From positions 12,304,501-12,368,500 of the forward strand of contig NC_088356.1 of the NCBI RefSeq assembly GCF_036884655.1: a stretch of DNA of 64,000 nucleotides, read 5' to 3'. The first letter of the stretch is position 1. The number at the start of each line of letters is the position of its first letter. Origin of the DNA: Musa acuminata AAA Group. Taxonomy: Eukaryota > Streptophyta > Magnoliopsida > Zingiberales > Musaceae. The notes below the pieces were generated by a model. The model saw only the letters and a program-made list of their open reading frames with translations, made no database searches and had not been told where the DNA came from. Positions 34,771 to 48,100 of this stretch are shown here, piece after piece. Made by a program: the position numbers and the translations under genes.

Positions 34771-37675
34771 GTCCGATAACGGGCGATCCATGTACCGATC
34801 AACTGACAGACCGGTACATATCGCCCGGTACGGGCGGTATTATTCGAAACTGCATACCTTGGTTGAGACACAAAGTTATATTTTGTTGATGTTCACAAAA
34901 ATTGGTGCTTCTCTAATTTCTCTAGTCACGAAATATCTAAATAGTTTTTTCATATTTTTATTTTTTTAAATAAAATTTTTCCTAATTGAAAAATTAACTA
35001 ACCTAAACACAACATCCTCACAAAATAAAGAAAATGCTACTAAAACAAATCATGGGAGGGTGTCTATTGGTTTCTTAATCGATAGGCATGAAGAAAATAA
35101 TTAAATAAATGAAACAAGTAATTTTTGTTGGGTCCCTATGCGTGCTGCACATATTCAGTTCCATCATTTGCTATGTATAGGACGTTACAACTCTTAGTGT
35201 TTCAATAATGATGTGTTTTGTCGAGTTAATTACAAATTGATTTTTACAAACTAGATAAATTATATTTATTGGGCTTAGATCATCTACAAGCACAAATATA
35301 GTTTTTCTAGCTTTTCGATTATATTTTGACAAGAAACTAATGTCATTACATGGTTTATGCAATGATTATTTATTCAAACTTTTGTTTATTGGAGATTCAA
35401 GTGTTGGAAAATCATGCCTCCTCTAAAAATTTACGATAAGGGCCAACAAATGTTGATAGAGATTAGGTTGGCAACCAGTTCCTTGTTACTTGTAAGTCAT
35501 GAATCCAGTAATGAAAATTATTTCCATTTAGATGCTAATGAAATAACATATCAATGTCCAATTTTAATGCTCTTCTAGAATCAATGTGAACTAAGATCCT
35601 AACCCCCTTTAGTTCTTTTTCCTTCAATCAACAATAAAGAACCAAGAAATCATTGTATGTAAGATTTTGATTTCATAGGAGAAATCCATCGCGCTTGAAT
35701 ATTATAAGCATCTGATTGATGTTAGATTTGATAGAAACATTATAAATTTATCCTCCCATTTCATGCAAATTTCTTGATAATATGCCATGACACTACCATT
35801 TCTCAATTACAAAGCTATAATCTTTTCATTGCTACCTCAACAACTGCTGGCTGATTATTTAATTTTGTAAGTACCTGCTAAACAATAGTTGACTTTTGGT
35901 TGCTTTTGCATCAAACACAGCATATACATTTTAATGCTTGCTTGAAACTCAACCATGTAATGTGGAAGTAGGTGGTTACGTATTTATATTGAAGAGCTAT
36001 GTACACAAAGCCACCAAATCCTGATTGTAAAAGGTTCTTTCATTATTGCAGGTTTCATTAGTGTAACACCTATTTTCTTTTCCGTGTAGGATGATTCATA
36101 CTTGGAAAGTTACAACAGCACTACTGGAGTTGATTTTGCAAGGGAGAACTTATTCTTTTGTACAGAATCAATAAATGCTTTAACTGGAGTCCAAATTACT
36201 TGATATTTCTTATATGGTTTTTGTGACCATCCATACCAACAGGCCCCCAGTTCCCACTAACAATTCTATGATAAACGTGTCTTGATTTAACACCATGTAA
36301 CTGTCCAAATTACTTGATATTTCTTATATAGTTTTTGTGACCATCCACCGTCAGCATATCATTCCTAAAAGACCAACGCTTCAAATCAAACCACGGGGGT
36401 GGAGTAAAAAAAAGGCAACAAGTAACAGTTCCATGATTGACGGGTGTGTTTATCCGTAACATCTTGTAACTGTCAAATTATTTTAGTACTTCTTATATGG
36501 TCCTTCAACAGATCATATTTAAAGAACCATTTCAACCAAATGGATGGAATCAGCACATGCAACCAGTAATGAGAATTTACAGTTAGAAATGCATTTCAGG
36601 TGCATGATGCCCCGAGGGATACTCGTATTTGTGAATATGAACTTCTTTAAGGAGGGAATCAGCACAGGCAACCATTAAGAAGAAGCTACTATCGGAATAT
36701 AGATAACTTCCTCTTGCTGTCATGAAATTTGATGTTCATATTACACAAAGGTTTCGTATAATCCAAGGGACCAGAAAACCCCATAACCTTAAGTTATGCC
36801 TACCGTGAAATAGCCATTTCACATAGATCTACCTTGCAACAATCATCAAATGGGCAACCAATCTACATACAACCTAAGAAAACGTAGTCACGAACGCGAG
36901 GATGGATCCCTAGACTACGATCTAGATCCATCACAACAGCAAGATCTCAAACCACAGCAAAAGATCTGGCAAATACCACCGGTGAACATCGGCGATCTTG
37001 CAGTCCAGACCCGTGATCAAGAACCATAATCACGCAATCCTTACTAGACAACCAAGAAATCAATGATCCAACAGGAACCACGAAACCGGACCACGCAAAA
37101 TCAACCCACAAACCCTAGGTGCCGGTTCCATGAAGGATAGGAGAACAAGATTGCGATCCAAACTGAAGGAATCCGATTATCAAGATCAACGTAAAAATTA
37201 GCACCAAGAAAGGGAACTTACTACTCCGGATTCATGGCGGAGACCTTGAAGGGGCGCTACGCCGGCGGCTGCGGTCTTCCTCGGCGGGGTTCCGAGTGTA
37301 GATTTCTCTGAGAAACGGGAAGGATCTGTGAACGGAAGCGACGGATCCCCTCCTCAAACCCAAACGAACAAAGGAAAAAGATGGGAACGCCCGAGGAAGA
37401 GATCGAGAGAACGGAGGAGAGCGCTTTCCGGAAAAACAAAGAGGAGAGGGAGGTGTTTGGGACATGAGTAGACAAGGGGCGGACGCGGAGGGAGTGCACG
37501 ATACCGACACGGAACCGCTATGAGCGGCTGGGATCATTTCCAGTTCATCAGATTCGTCGCTTATGATGGATAGTCGAGTTCGACGAAACCTCTCGATTCT
37601 TTATTTCTTAATGGCCAAGTAAGTGATTTAACTGAATATATTCGTATTTATAGTATTAAAAATAAAATTATTTTA
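34345..37675 (-). pseudogene. Broken second RABD2 copy with internal inversion
   Basis: 36190-37675 is a same-orientation copy of about 30790-32250 (part of intron 1, exon 1, 5' UTR, promoter). 34345-36189 is an inverted copy of about 28950-30370 (intron 1, exon 2, intron 2, exon 3). Exon 1 copy (37222-37235, minus) reads ATGAATCCGGAGTA, the standard MNPEY start. Exon 2 copy (35363-35435, plus) has lost its acceptor (GCAA for GCAG) and donor (AT for GT), changes the P-loop third glycine-region residue G to S, and has a stop at CTCTAA. Exon 3 copy (36090-36137, plus) has donor GC for GT and changes STIGV to STTGV. Exons 4-8 are absent. It cannot make a GTPase; its promoter and exon 1 are well preserved. 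Confidence 0.88.
34469..34862. mobile_element. Non-autonomous terminal-inverted-repeat element of the TACCG family
   Basis: Imperfect terminal inverted repeats: CCAAGGTTTG ... ATACCGTACCG at the left and its counterpart ending ...GCATACCTTGG at the right. TTGAGA (possibly TTGAGAC) is duplicated at 34463-34468 and 34863-34868. The unduplicated site survives in RABD2 intron 1 (about 30218-30245), where no insertion is present. Inside are three (TA)n tracts (34543-34562, 34606-34677, 34725-34768) and a palindrome AAGGCGACG-CGA-CGTCGCCTT at about 34585-34605. No coding potential. Confidence 0.8.
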
Positions 37676-37682
37676 TTATTTT

Positions 37683-37683
37683 A

Positions 37684-37752
<69 letters not shown>
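37683..37752. repeat. (TTA)n then (AT)n microsatellite
   Basis: TTA trinucleotide run to about 37714, then AT dinucleotide run to 37752. It sits at the outer end of the duplicated RABD2 promoter segment. Confidence 0.9.
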
Positions 37753-37754
<2 letters not shown>

Positions 37755-39846
37755 CACATAATGCTCAAGGAATATGAGTATACATGGAATTTGCGTCATC
37801 AATAATGGTCGAAAAATAATTACTGGTTGAAATCTCGAGACATTATGATTCACACAAAATGCACGTGAAAGATAGATAATACAATAGTATTAAGAACGAA
37901 TTCACTCTGCTCATGCTATGAACCCATCATATCCATGCTTGTCCTGATTTAAAAGAAAAAAATTATGATTGATATCCTCGTTAGTAGGATTATATAATCT
38001 GTACAAAAATTAAGAGATTTTTCAATTGGATCTCGAGATAATTATGTGTGATCGTGAGTAATAAAAAAAGTAATCTCATACGTGTTAAAAATAATTTTTT
38101 TAATAAAATATTCTATGAAATATTCTATAAGATGATAGCCCTCAATCATCTCTAACAATCTCCACTTGGTTTTTTCTCAACGTGAATAATATAGAGCAAA
38201 CAATATGCAATTACCTACTTCTGACACTTGTTCATGTAGGTAATATGATAGGGGACAACCTCTATCTTGTTTTTTCAATTTGGAGCAAACAATATTCTCT
38301 TTATCATTTGTCTGCCCCCCCCCCCAGGCTACAGGAAGAGTCATAATGATCCCCTCTTCTACATCTAGACATAAAAAGTTACAATGTGCTCCTTCAAATT
38401 GGTATGACCGTCGAATGTCTCAAAGAACGGGAGATGGAAGCTTATTGGAATCGATTTCTCTTGGATTTTTTAGATGAAAGATGATTGACCCGAGGTGGGG
38501 TTAAGTAGTGTTTTACCTTTTAACTATTGGAGCTTTCGTCGTATCTCCTCCAAATATCAGTTCATCTGTCTTAATTGGATTCATATGGAGACCTTCATCA
38601 AATCTATTGATTGAGCCTCAAAAGTTGACTGGGCAAATTGAGGGTGGTGTGGTCTATTGAATTTCACATTTGAGAATCGAAGTACTCCCTCGACTAATAG
38701 TCCAATATGTCTCAAATGCTCTTAAGATGTTGACATCGTGTCGGTTAGAAAATCTCAATGGGTGCTAATAATAGTAGAGTTGAGGACTGTGATTGAGTTC
38801 TTGGCATCGCTTGTCTCATGCTTGTTAGCATCTACACTTATTGAGTGAAGTTTAAGAATACCTCAACGGGGATAAGTAGATGCCTCGAGGCCATTCCTAG
38901 GGATAAGAGACTTGGGTTGTTAAATAAACATTAGTATTCCATTCGTGTTTGCATCAAGATGGATGCATCTATATGTGAAAAATGTGGTTGCTACCCCGCT
39001 TAGGTGAAAGTATTATGGGTTGAGAGCAAAAGCCTCTTCAATGAACGCTTCATTGAGCGTTCATTGAGAGAATCGGTGAGTAAGCATTCATGCGACTTCG
39101 AGTCCTCCTTTTATCATTAAAAATGTTACAAAAAAATATTATTGACATCAGAGTCATGGTATAGACCTATGAGCGTACGGTTGTCTAATGTGCTTTTCAG
39201 GTGAAAACGTTGGACTCCTAAGATGTCACTTGATGAGGTCGGAAGAGGTTTTTTAATATTGTCCCTCTAACACCCAAGTTAATAACCCACGATAGGTACG
39301 TATAATCGTAAGTGATGAAAAATGATCTACTACGATCGTACTAAAAATGAGCTTTTGTACTTATCATAAATATACAAGATAACTCTTAATTACTTCTAAT
39401 AATCTCCGCTTGATATTTTCTCCACACGAGCGAGCAATAGAAGAAAGATAGTCTATAATTGGACCCTTATTCTCGTTTTTTTAGTCTAAACATAACATGG
39501 AGACCGCATATTATTCTCGCTGTCTCTTCCTTCCTGCAAGGATCCAACTTGTATGTTTGAAATCATATTGCGTAGCCAAAGGAATCATAATCAATGATGA
39601 AGAAATGGGCAGTGATCCTCATCGCGTAAATTTTGGTGTATTCGGCACTCCTCGATCCTTACGCAGCGTTGGCGTGACAAATAGGCCCTATAGCTCGGCC
39701 CATTTTGCTCAAAATAAGCCCAATAAGCAACTTTGCTCGCTTTCGTCACCTCATCTCATCTCACAAGTTCTCTTGTCACGGCCTCTTGATAAGGCTTCAT
39801 CCCGCTACCCCTCTGACATCAGTTTGATCTATCCGCTAGCTCGACC
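37753..39846. other. Intergenic DNA with two diverged copies of an unidentified repeat
   Basis: The block 38041-38340 (GTGAGTAATAAAAAAAGTAATC, TCTCTAACAATCTCCACTTGG, GAGCAAACAATATTCTC) is loosely repeated at 39310-39520 (GTGATGAAAAATGATC, ACTTCTAATAATCTCCGCTTG, GGAGACCGCATATTATTCTC). A pure C13 run lies near 38318-38330. No gene is seen before the bL19 start codon at 39847. Confidence 0.45.
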
Positions 39847-42258
39847 ATGGGCACCGCCGCGCTCCTCCACCCTCTGCTCTCTCTTCCCACACCCTCTCCT
39901 CGCATCCCCAAGCCACGCGTTTGCCTGTCCTCTTCATTCCTCCCATTCGCCTCCATCTCTAGGGCTCCTCCGCTGGCGTTTGGTTCTGCAACGATTCGTC
40001 GGTGCAAGGAATCCAGGGCGGCTGTACCCAAAGCGAGCTCGGAAGAAGAGGGAGCGGTGGGAGATCTTGAGGCTGGCCCAGAGGAAGAGGGAGCCCCGGG
40101 AAACGAGACGGCGGAGGAGAACTCCGAGGATTCTGAGGCGGAAGCCGAGGAGAAGCCTCCCAGGAGACCGATAATTAAGCTCGGGGATGTAATGGGGGTA
40201 AAGTTCCAGTCTTTTTCCCCTCTCGTTTTTTCTTCTTCTTTTTGTGATCGATCAAATGGCTGTTCTGCTTTGGCTAAGAGCTCGTTGATTGGTGTGTTCC
40301 GATGGGTCTTGAGTTGGCAGATTCTGAACAAGAGGGCAATTGAGGCCTCGGAGAAGGAAAGGCCCGTGCCGGACATCAGGACCGGCGATATCGTAGAGAT
40401 TAAACTGGTAAAGCTTAGCTCTTGTACGTTAACTTCTACTATCATTTCAAGCTTGTTGTTGGCTTCAGTCATGCGGCAACATTGACAGGAAGTCCCGGAG
40501 AATAGGCGTCGGGCGTCCATTTATAAGGGTATAGTTATTTCGAAGCAAAATGCAGGTATTCACACCACAATCCGTATCAGGAGAATTATAGCTGGCGTCG
40601 GGGTCGAGATTGTTTTCCCAGTGTAAGTTGTTTCCCCTTGAATTCCATTTTGTCATTGGTTCCAAACATGTTAGCTTTGTATGCGCCCATTGCTGGAAGA
40701 ATGGGGAAGATGCATTTTCTTACTCATGACAGTGAAGCTATAATGTAATTAAACTTGTTATCAGAGAGTAACCATGAGGTTCTATCTTTAGAAAGATTAT
40801 TAAATGCTTAGAATTGTTTAAATTAACCTGTTAATAGATTCCTTTATTTTTCTTTTGAGATTGATACAAAGGTCATAACCGAAGAGCAAAGATGCATGTC
40901 TGTTGTTATGTATGTTCTGTTGTATTTAGTTTCTGAGGAACCTGTCTGTCTTTGGTGGTAAAACTAGTGTTCTGTATTTTTAGATTGTCGGTTTCACTGG
41001 ATGACTCGACTCTATGGGATCAAGTTACTTAAGCCTGCTGAACCTAACCTATAATATCGTTTTTTGTTCCCCCATGAAATGCAGTAGCTATTAACTCGTG
41101 CAGTGATAGCAACTTTTACCCGGAACATGACACACTGTATTTTGGGAAATGGGTTTCATCATTTTTCATAATGTCTGATAAATAGGATGACCGCTTAATG
41201 GAACGATACTAATACATTAGAAAACTTCAGTTTTAGGGTTGCGGAAGACAACAAATTCCATGTTTCTCATGATATTATATTGAGAATGTGGTGGTAAAGA
41301 CTCGTTGGAAAAAAGGAACATAGTTAAGACTCCTGACGCAAGAATATTATGGTTTGTTCATACCTGAAAAAAAAATTGCTGGGACTGATGAAGATGTACT
41401 TCTCTAGTAGATCCATAGAATCAATGAAGCGGTTTTTGAAATGGCTCTATGTTAACACTGCTCTATGTTGTATTCTTCAACCTGATCACGATGGGATTCT
41501 AGAAATTTCTGCCTAATGTTTATTTGTTGAATGCCACCTTGATTACTTAGAACGGTACATTCAAATTTTATTTTTCCTTGGTTCTTCATTCTTTCAGTTA
41601 GGACAATCTGGTTTGTGCATCAACTCTATTATCCCTTTGATGTTTCTTGTTGTGGTCAGCTATGTTTTTGTCGATATACGAGAATCTGACTGGTTTTTCA
41701 GATCTTCTCATCCTTTTATGGGACAACCACACAATTACAATAGGAACTTTCCATCAGTCTGACAGGAAGTCTTGCTTCAAGAGGACCGGAAGAGTTCCTT
41801 TTTTCTTCCTACTAGATGATAACTTTTTATGATATTTTAAATCATCTTTTTCGGTTTTGTTCTATTTTCATAGTTGTTGACTTGGTGAAGTCGATGAATG
41901 TGTCACATTCTTTCTTCCCCATGTGTCCATGAGTGACTGCAAATCCAGCGAGAACAATCATTGGGAAGCTTTAAACATAAATCCTGCAACAAATTTTTGA
42001 GAAACTTGCTGACTAGGTCTTTGCCAGCCTTTGATTTTCCTCTTGCACAGTTGATTGTATTTGTTATGCTATGTACTATGTAGTTGTAGTATATCCAGCA
42101 TTGTGACAAATGCAAAAGAAACAGTGACTAATCCTTGTTTCTGTTTCAGGTACTCACCTAACATCAAGGAGATCAAAGTTGTGAGCCACAGGAAGGTACG
42201 AAGGGCAAGGCTGTACTACTTGAGGGACAAGCTTCCCCGTCTTTCAACCTTCAAGTAA
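39847..42258 (+). CDS. RPL19: Plastid ribosomal protein bL19c, complete
   Basis: Nuclear gene for a chloroplast 50S subunit protein at the subunit interface. Exons 39847-40197, 40321-40407, 40489-40622 and 42150-42258, all GT-AG, give 226 residues. Residues 1 to about 60 are Ser/Pro/Arg-rich with few acids, a chloroplast transit peptide. An acidic linker (many E/D, about 62-105) follows, as in other plant bL19c precursors. The mature domain (about 105-226) shows [60 protein letters not shown] and [14 protein letters not shown], all hallmark bL19 stretches. The ATG lies in a good context (GACCATGG). Intron 3 is about 1.5 kb. Confidence 0.95.
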
Positions 42259-43463
42259 ATGGCCATAACACTGTGTTGCGTTCCAGCTGCAGACTATATT
42301 ACCCATACCCTTTGGATGAGGCAGTGTAACTATCTGCCATTGTAAAAGGTTACAGAATCCTAAATTTCCCAGCTCTTCTTCAATTCCTTTGGAACTTGAT
42401 TTTTGTCATGTCCTCCGATGCTGCATTCTAGGCTTTTAATGTTCAGCACCAAAGAATGGAGAATCTGATCGTACTGATACACTTGTATTTCCAATTTGTT
42501 TGTCTCTTGTTTATCATTACTATTATGTTGGTTGTGAAATCCTGTTTCTGATCTCTTTTGACAATAGAAATTATGACAATATTACATCAAAAGCTATTGG
42601 ACGATTTTCTGGAAAAAGTTACTTTTGTTTTCTTTTTTAGGTACCGTCTCTTTTGGTTTTCCACTTCATTGCTTGCATAGTGTGATGATTTTGCTGCTTC
42701 TTTTTCTCGTCCGTCCTTCGTGGTGCAACTGCGATCTTTATCTTTAATCGCAAGAAACATATTTTGTTATAGATCTTTGTGTGATGCGTTTTAATTCCAT
42801 GAATGGCGACAATTTCGACTGCCGCTGCATCAAGAGAATGAATGAGGACCAAAAGTGTTGCAATTGAAGGGAACAGCTAAAAGCAAGAAAAGGGCAACAA
42901 AGGTTGATTAGTGTGTAACAAAACTAGTTGTCATGTGAAAGGAGAACACGATAAGTCTCTTTTCACAATCAGTGCGCATGCAGAATTTAAACCGGGTTAG
43001 ATCTATTATGACAAACATGTCCCGTAAGCAAGTGGCAAAGCCTGACATGTCTCAAAAATACCCAGAAAAATCTTCTTCTCATTATGCTTAAGCTAATATG
43101 TAAGACTCTCATCACGGGGAGGATCGGTACAAGCAATCTCAGGGGGTACAAGTATGCTTCGAGTACAGAAACACACGGATTGCAAAGGAGAACAGACAGA
43201 TCTGACTAATTTCACCAACACAAAGAAACATATAGTGATAAAGCTGCAGAAAAGAAAATTCTAGTCTACGATCGAGAGCACCAAAGTAATAATTATGCCA
43301 GGCAGGTGTAGCAGTGAAAAGGCAGACAGCAAATAGCTCTAACGAGCAAAAAAAGAGTTGGAAGTGGGAATCCACAACCATATTATGACAATCTCAAGTT
43401 GACTCACCAACTTGGTTAACTAAGGAAAAGTCAAAACTTAAACTCAGAAGCAATACATCATCT
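42259..43463. other. Spacer between convergent bL19c and NDPK1 genes
   Basis: The two genes face each other, so this 1.2 kb holds both 3' UTRs and terminators. No coding region is recognisable. Confidence 0.6.
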
Positions 43464-45152
43464 CTACTCGTAAATCCAAGGATGGAGGTTGCTCTGCCAC
43501 TGAGCAATGCCTTCAGGAAACCACAAAGCGATCTCCTTCCTTGCACTCTCAATCGAATCACTCCCGTGAATGACATTCCTGAATAAAAGCAAAATGTTAG
43601 GTGACTTTTACATGTTAAATTTACAAGTCATGAAAACTATTGCCATTTGCTTCTTGACAGCATTACATCGAATAAAAAAAGTAGTGCAACATATCCTCTT
43701 TTGGAAAAGAAGAAACATATGATAAGAGAAGCATCAAAACAGCTTCTCAAAGCATAGTGACTTTTTTTCTTTTACAAAATATACCTTTAACTAATGTACT
43801 TCTATCCAGCAACCGAGAGTGAGAGTCTAATTATATAACTTTCTTTCTAAATCACAAGAGGAAACAGGTAGCAACCAACACGGCATCACCGATATGAAGA
43901 TAACAAGCACTGGAATCTTACCGTGCATGTCATACACAAGGAGCTTAAGCACATTTAAAATACAAGTTTGAACATATATATTGAAGGCCTACACAATTTC
44001 GTTTGTTGGATTCAATAGATGCCTTTCATATATGTCTTTTCACGTTAATGAATTCATCATTTCCCTATTTTGCAAATCTTGGCTGCCTTTCTATCCTCTA
44101 TGATCTTGAGGGCTTGACCCCTTTAAACTTGTAGAATTCTGACCTCCAAAGGCATCAATCACAACACAGAGCCACCACTTTTAACATATCTAGTTAATCT
44201 TGCCCTTTCACTTGGCTCCAATCGAGAAGCAGAGACATGGCATTTTCACTTAGCACTAAAGAGATGGGAAACTACGACATGTAAACCATGTCATTTAGGT
44301 CACTTGAGTATGTAAAGCCAAAATTAACTAGCCACAGTCAAGCCAAACATCCTACTCTAAGAAATTTCTTCCGGAGGAAGCCAATCATACATGGTCAACA
44401 AAAGAATAGAATGATTGCAAATTTTTATTTGATCACTTATTAGGGAGAGAAATAGGCAGCATCCTAGAATGCACTTGATGCTGCTAAAGCTGAGGCATCT
44501 TCTCCTTGTTTCATAACATTAGACTTATGGCTTTGATACTGGATCTTGATAGACAAAGGAAATTAACCCAATTAAAGCTATTTATGCTTCAGATGACAAA
44601 GACAAAAAGGACAGATAGATCACCTGCCCATCACAATCGCATAATCCCCACGGATGGTTCCGGGGGAGGAATCCGACGGGTTGGTGGCACCAATGATCTT
44701 GCGGCCAGTGACAACCACATTCTTCCCCTCCCACACCATGGCAACCACGGGACCGGAGATGATGTACTCCACCAGCCCAGGAAAGAAGGGCTTCGCGGAG
44801 AGGTCAGCATAGTGCGTCTGGGCGAAGGAGCGATCCACGTTCATCATCTTCAATCCTGATTGATCCATAGCACCAAACCACACCCCAAAAATAAAATAAT
44901 AATAATCTATCTTTTCTACTCCAAGGTACCGCCTAATAACACAGGAGAGCCAAAGTCCGCACCTTTCAAGTAGAAACCCTTCTTCTCGAACCGGCTAATG
45001 ATTTCCCCAACCTGATGTAGGAACCGAAGTACAAGTCATTACGTACCGATCTACGATTGGATTACACTAAGAGAGAGAGAGAGAGAGAGAGAGAGATCTA
45101 CAAGGCCTCGTTGCACGCCGTCGGGCTTGATCATGATGAAGGTCTGCTCCAT
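43464..45152 (-). CDS. NDPK1: Nucleoside diphosphate kinase 1 (cytosolic type I), complete
   Basis: Transfers the terminal phosphate from ATP to other nucleoside diphosphates through a phospho-histidine. Exons on the minus strand: 45102-45152, 44963-45011, 44624-44855 and 43464-43578, giving 148 residues, the standard plant NDPK1 length. The start [17 protein letters not shown] is canonical and no transit peptide precedes it, so the product is cytosolic (types II and III are organellar). The active-site motif NVIHGSDS places the catalytic histidine at residue 115. [17 protein letters not shown] and the C-terminal NLHPWIYE are also family hallmarks. A (GA)n tract lies in intron 1 near 45070-45096. 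Confidence 0.96.
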
Positions 45153-48100
45153 CTCTGAGCCGCGTTGGTTTCCTTCCTCGCTCCTCGACGCAGCAAACAA
45201 GGACCCTAATCGTTTAAGCCAGAAACACCTATTGTATAGAGAGCGAGCAACGAGAGATTAAAGGACGAACTAAATAATGAATAACGCAACCCACAGATGT
45301 GGCATGAAGCATTTGCACCTTTACAAGAAAACTCTAGAAGCACATCGGTTCAACCAATGACTCGAGAGAGAAACGACCCGCACACCGCGGAATAGAATCA
45401 CACCATTATCGATGTTGGTTTAATATCGTGGGAATGGAATCCGCCGTTAAAATATTAATGTAGAAAGGGAATATTCCGCGGGATGTTCCTCGCCTTCCGT
45501 TGCAATGCGTACACCTCAGCGGTCACGCGTCGGGGTTCAAATTGGTGCGTCCATTACAAATTGGTGGCACCTTTTTCTTTCGACCCAAAAAAAGATATCT
45601 TTGCGTCTCGCACATCTTCGAAGTGGGTCCCAAAGGCCAACCGCATGACGTAAGCACGGTCGGTGGGTCGGGTTGGGTTTCTTAATTTTCTTTTTATTAT
45701 ATTATTGTTCTATGAAATAGAGAAGTTTTTGGTTTGTGGTCCGATCAAGAGCTTGGAGGAGGAATCATGGAGTTGGTAATCTCAGCTGCTTTGTGTCACG
45801 GGAACAACCATTATTTCACGACGAGTACTTTGTAGAGAATTAGACGAATAATCGATAGCAAATTATGCAGGGTTTGTCAGGAAGGACGATATGTAAGGTA
45901 GCAGCATCAAAGAGCAAGAGAGAGGGAATGGTGGATGCAAGGGAAGAGATGATGAACTCCTCTCCAACAACGACAACAGACTTCTGCTAAAAAATCAGGA
46001 GGCTTTGTCCGCAAATTGATCATCCAATATTCACCTTAAATGATGAGAAAATAGTCGACTCATCTCACTGGAATCATCAAGCTCGAGAACTTCTTTTATG
46101 CTGCATTAGTTCCCTGGAATATTTAAGTTGTTCTACATCATGGTTATGCTACATTCTAAAGCAGGCATCAAGAATAGCTGAATTCTAAGCCTGAAGACTT
46201 TGTCCAACTTCATAGTCTCTGCATTTGTTACTCCTCGATGTAATTGCATGAATCATGACTTCTTGCTCCTCCGTCGTCTTCTTTATCGAGAATTGCTCAG
46301 AGGCACAATTGGGTTCCAGACTTACAAGTTCAAAAGGCCAAGTTCTATTTACCTTTAGCCTTTTGTGCGGCTAAACTTGATATAGATTTACCTCGAGAAA
46401 CGTATAAACTGTGGTAATCATATAACCTCTAAAACTTCACCTCTTTGATTAAAACTTGTAATAAAACTATAAAACTTTGAGTTCTTTGTTACTATAATCA
46501 CTGAAGATTTTTTCTATTAATATAAATTAAATTTATCATAAATAATATATTATTTTATTTAAATTATTAACTTTATTATTTATATAGTATGATTAATAAA
46601 ACGATTAAAATTATTTTTCTTAATATATTAATTTTTTAACCAGTTAATTAAATTATTATTGATTTATTTTCTAATAAATGATATAATTTTTAGAAAGTAA
46701 ATAATTTAAATTTTATTTTTTATGTATGAACCATAAGAAATAAATTAATGTAAAAATAAAATAAAATTTAAATTTAAAATAAATATTAAATTATCTTTTA
46801 TCTTTCAAGAAGAGCTCGTCTTGTATAAAGAGGCTTCCCTTAATAGGATCCCGAGAAATAGGATCATCTACTTTTATTCATATTTTAAAATATTTGATAT
46901 CAAAATTATTATAATTTGTATGGTGTATAATAATATTTTAATTTTAAAGTTTTATGATTAATAAATAGTAATTATTGGATTTTGATGTTAGAAAGATTAG
47001 TTAATTTAATATTAATAAATAGTTCTAATTTATTTAATTAGGCATATTTATGTTTCAAGTAATTATATATATATATATATGTATGATTTAATTAGTTTTA
47101 AATTTAGAATCAGTAATTTAAATTATTTAATTTATAAAAAAAGATCAAGGTTAATTATTATTTTATAATTTTTTTAAAATATTTTTAAAAATATTAATAT
47201 TTAATTTAATAAGATGAGTCAAATTATGTCTATCTTGAGATAAGTTGATTGGCTAGACTAGCTCAGTGGCCAATACAACCTTACCAATGTGGTCAGATAT
47301 AACCTAACCCATATATGCGACTAAGCATAATCCAACCTATGTGTCAAGCACAACCTAATTCAATAATAAGACTTAGTCCAACTTGTAAGTGAGGCTTAGT
47401 TTATCCCTCGAAGCTGGGCTCGCCCAGTTATGCAATTGACGTTAGACATGTCATTCATCACCTCTCTATCCAAACTATTATACCTTAGTCCAACCTATTA
47501 TTTGAGACAAACATATGCAATGCATATGACCCATCCAAAATTCAGATAGGTACTATACGATATAATCTAATTTGATTTAGCATGCGCTAGTACTATATGA
47601 TATAATCTAATTTTCTTTCCCTTGGTTTGAGCTCGATATTTGACTAAATCAAACAAATTTGATCGATTCGTCCATAATGATTAAAAATCAATTTAATTAG
47701 TTCAAGCTCACATGACCTAATTGAAACTAGTCAAATCTAAATTACACTAATCTAAGATGATTCCAAATCGATTCTATAGGGATTTGAGGTTGGTTCCGTT
47801 ATGTTATAATTGAATTTACCTTGGTTCAAGTCAATTAGATTATTTCTATTAAGATTCTGATTTATTAAAGACTATTAAGAGATTTTATGATTCATATCTT
47901 TATAATTTTATAAATTTAAAAGTTTTATATAATTATGTCATTTGAAAATGATTAATGATTTTTTACTTTTTTTATATTAAGTTGATGATATGGATATGAT
48001 TATTATCATATTATATGTGTCTAAGATTAAATTGGAAATACAACATGTAAAAAGAGTTAGGTGACCTTTTATCATATATTAAACATGATCTAATAGGTCA

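Noticed and set aside
39497..40174. 225-codon plus-strand frame overlapping the start of the bL19c gene
   Set aside because: It reads the bL19c first exon in another frame and lacks any domain; the bL19c frame is certain.
47255..47330. tRNA-like text (CTAGCTCAGTGG)
   Set aside because: Only the D-arm-like words are present; I could not form an acceptor stem or a T-loop.
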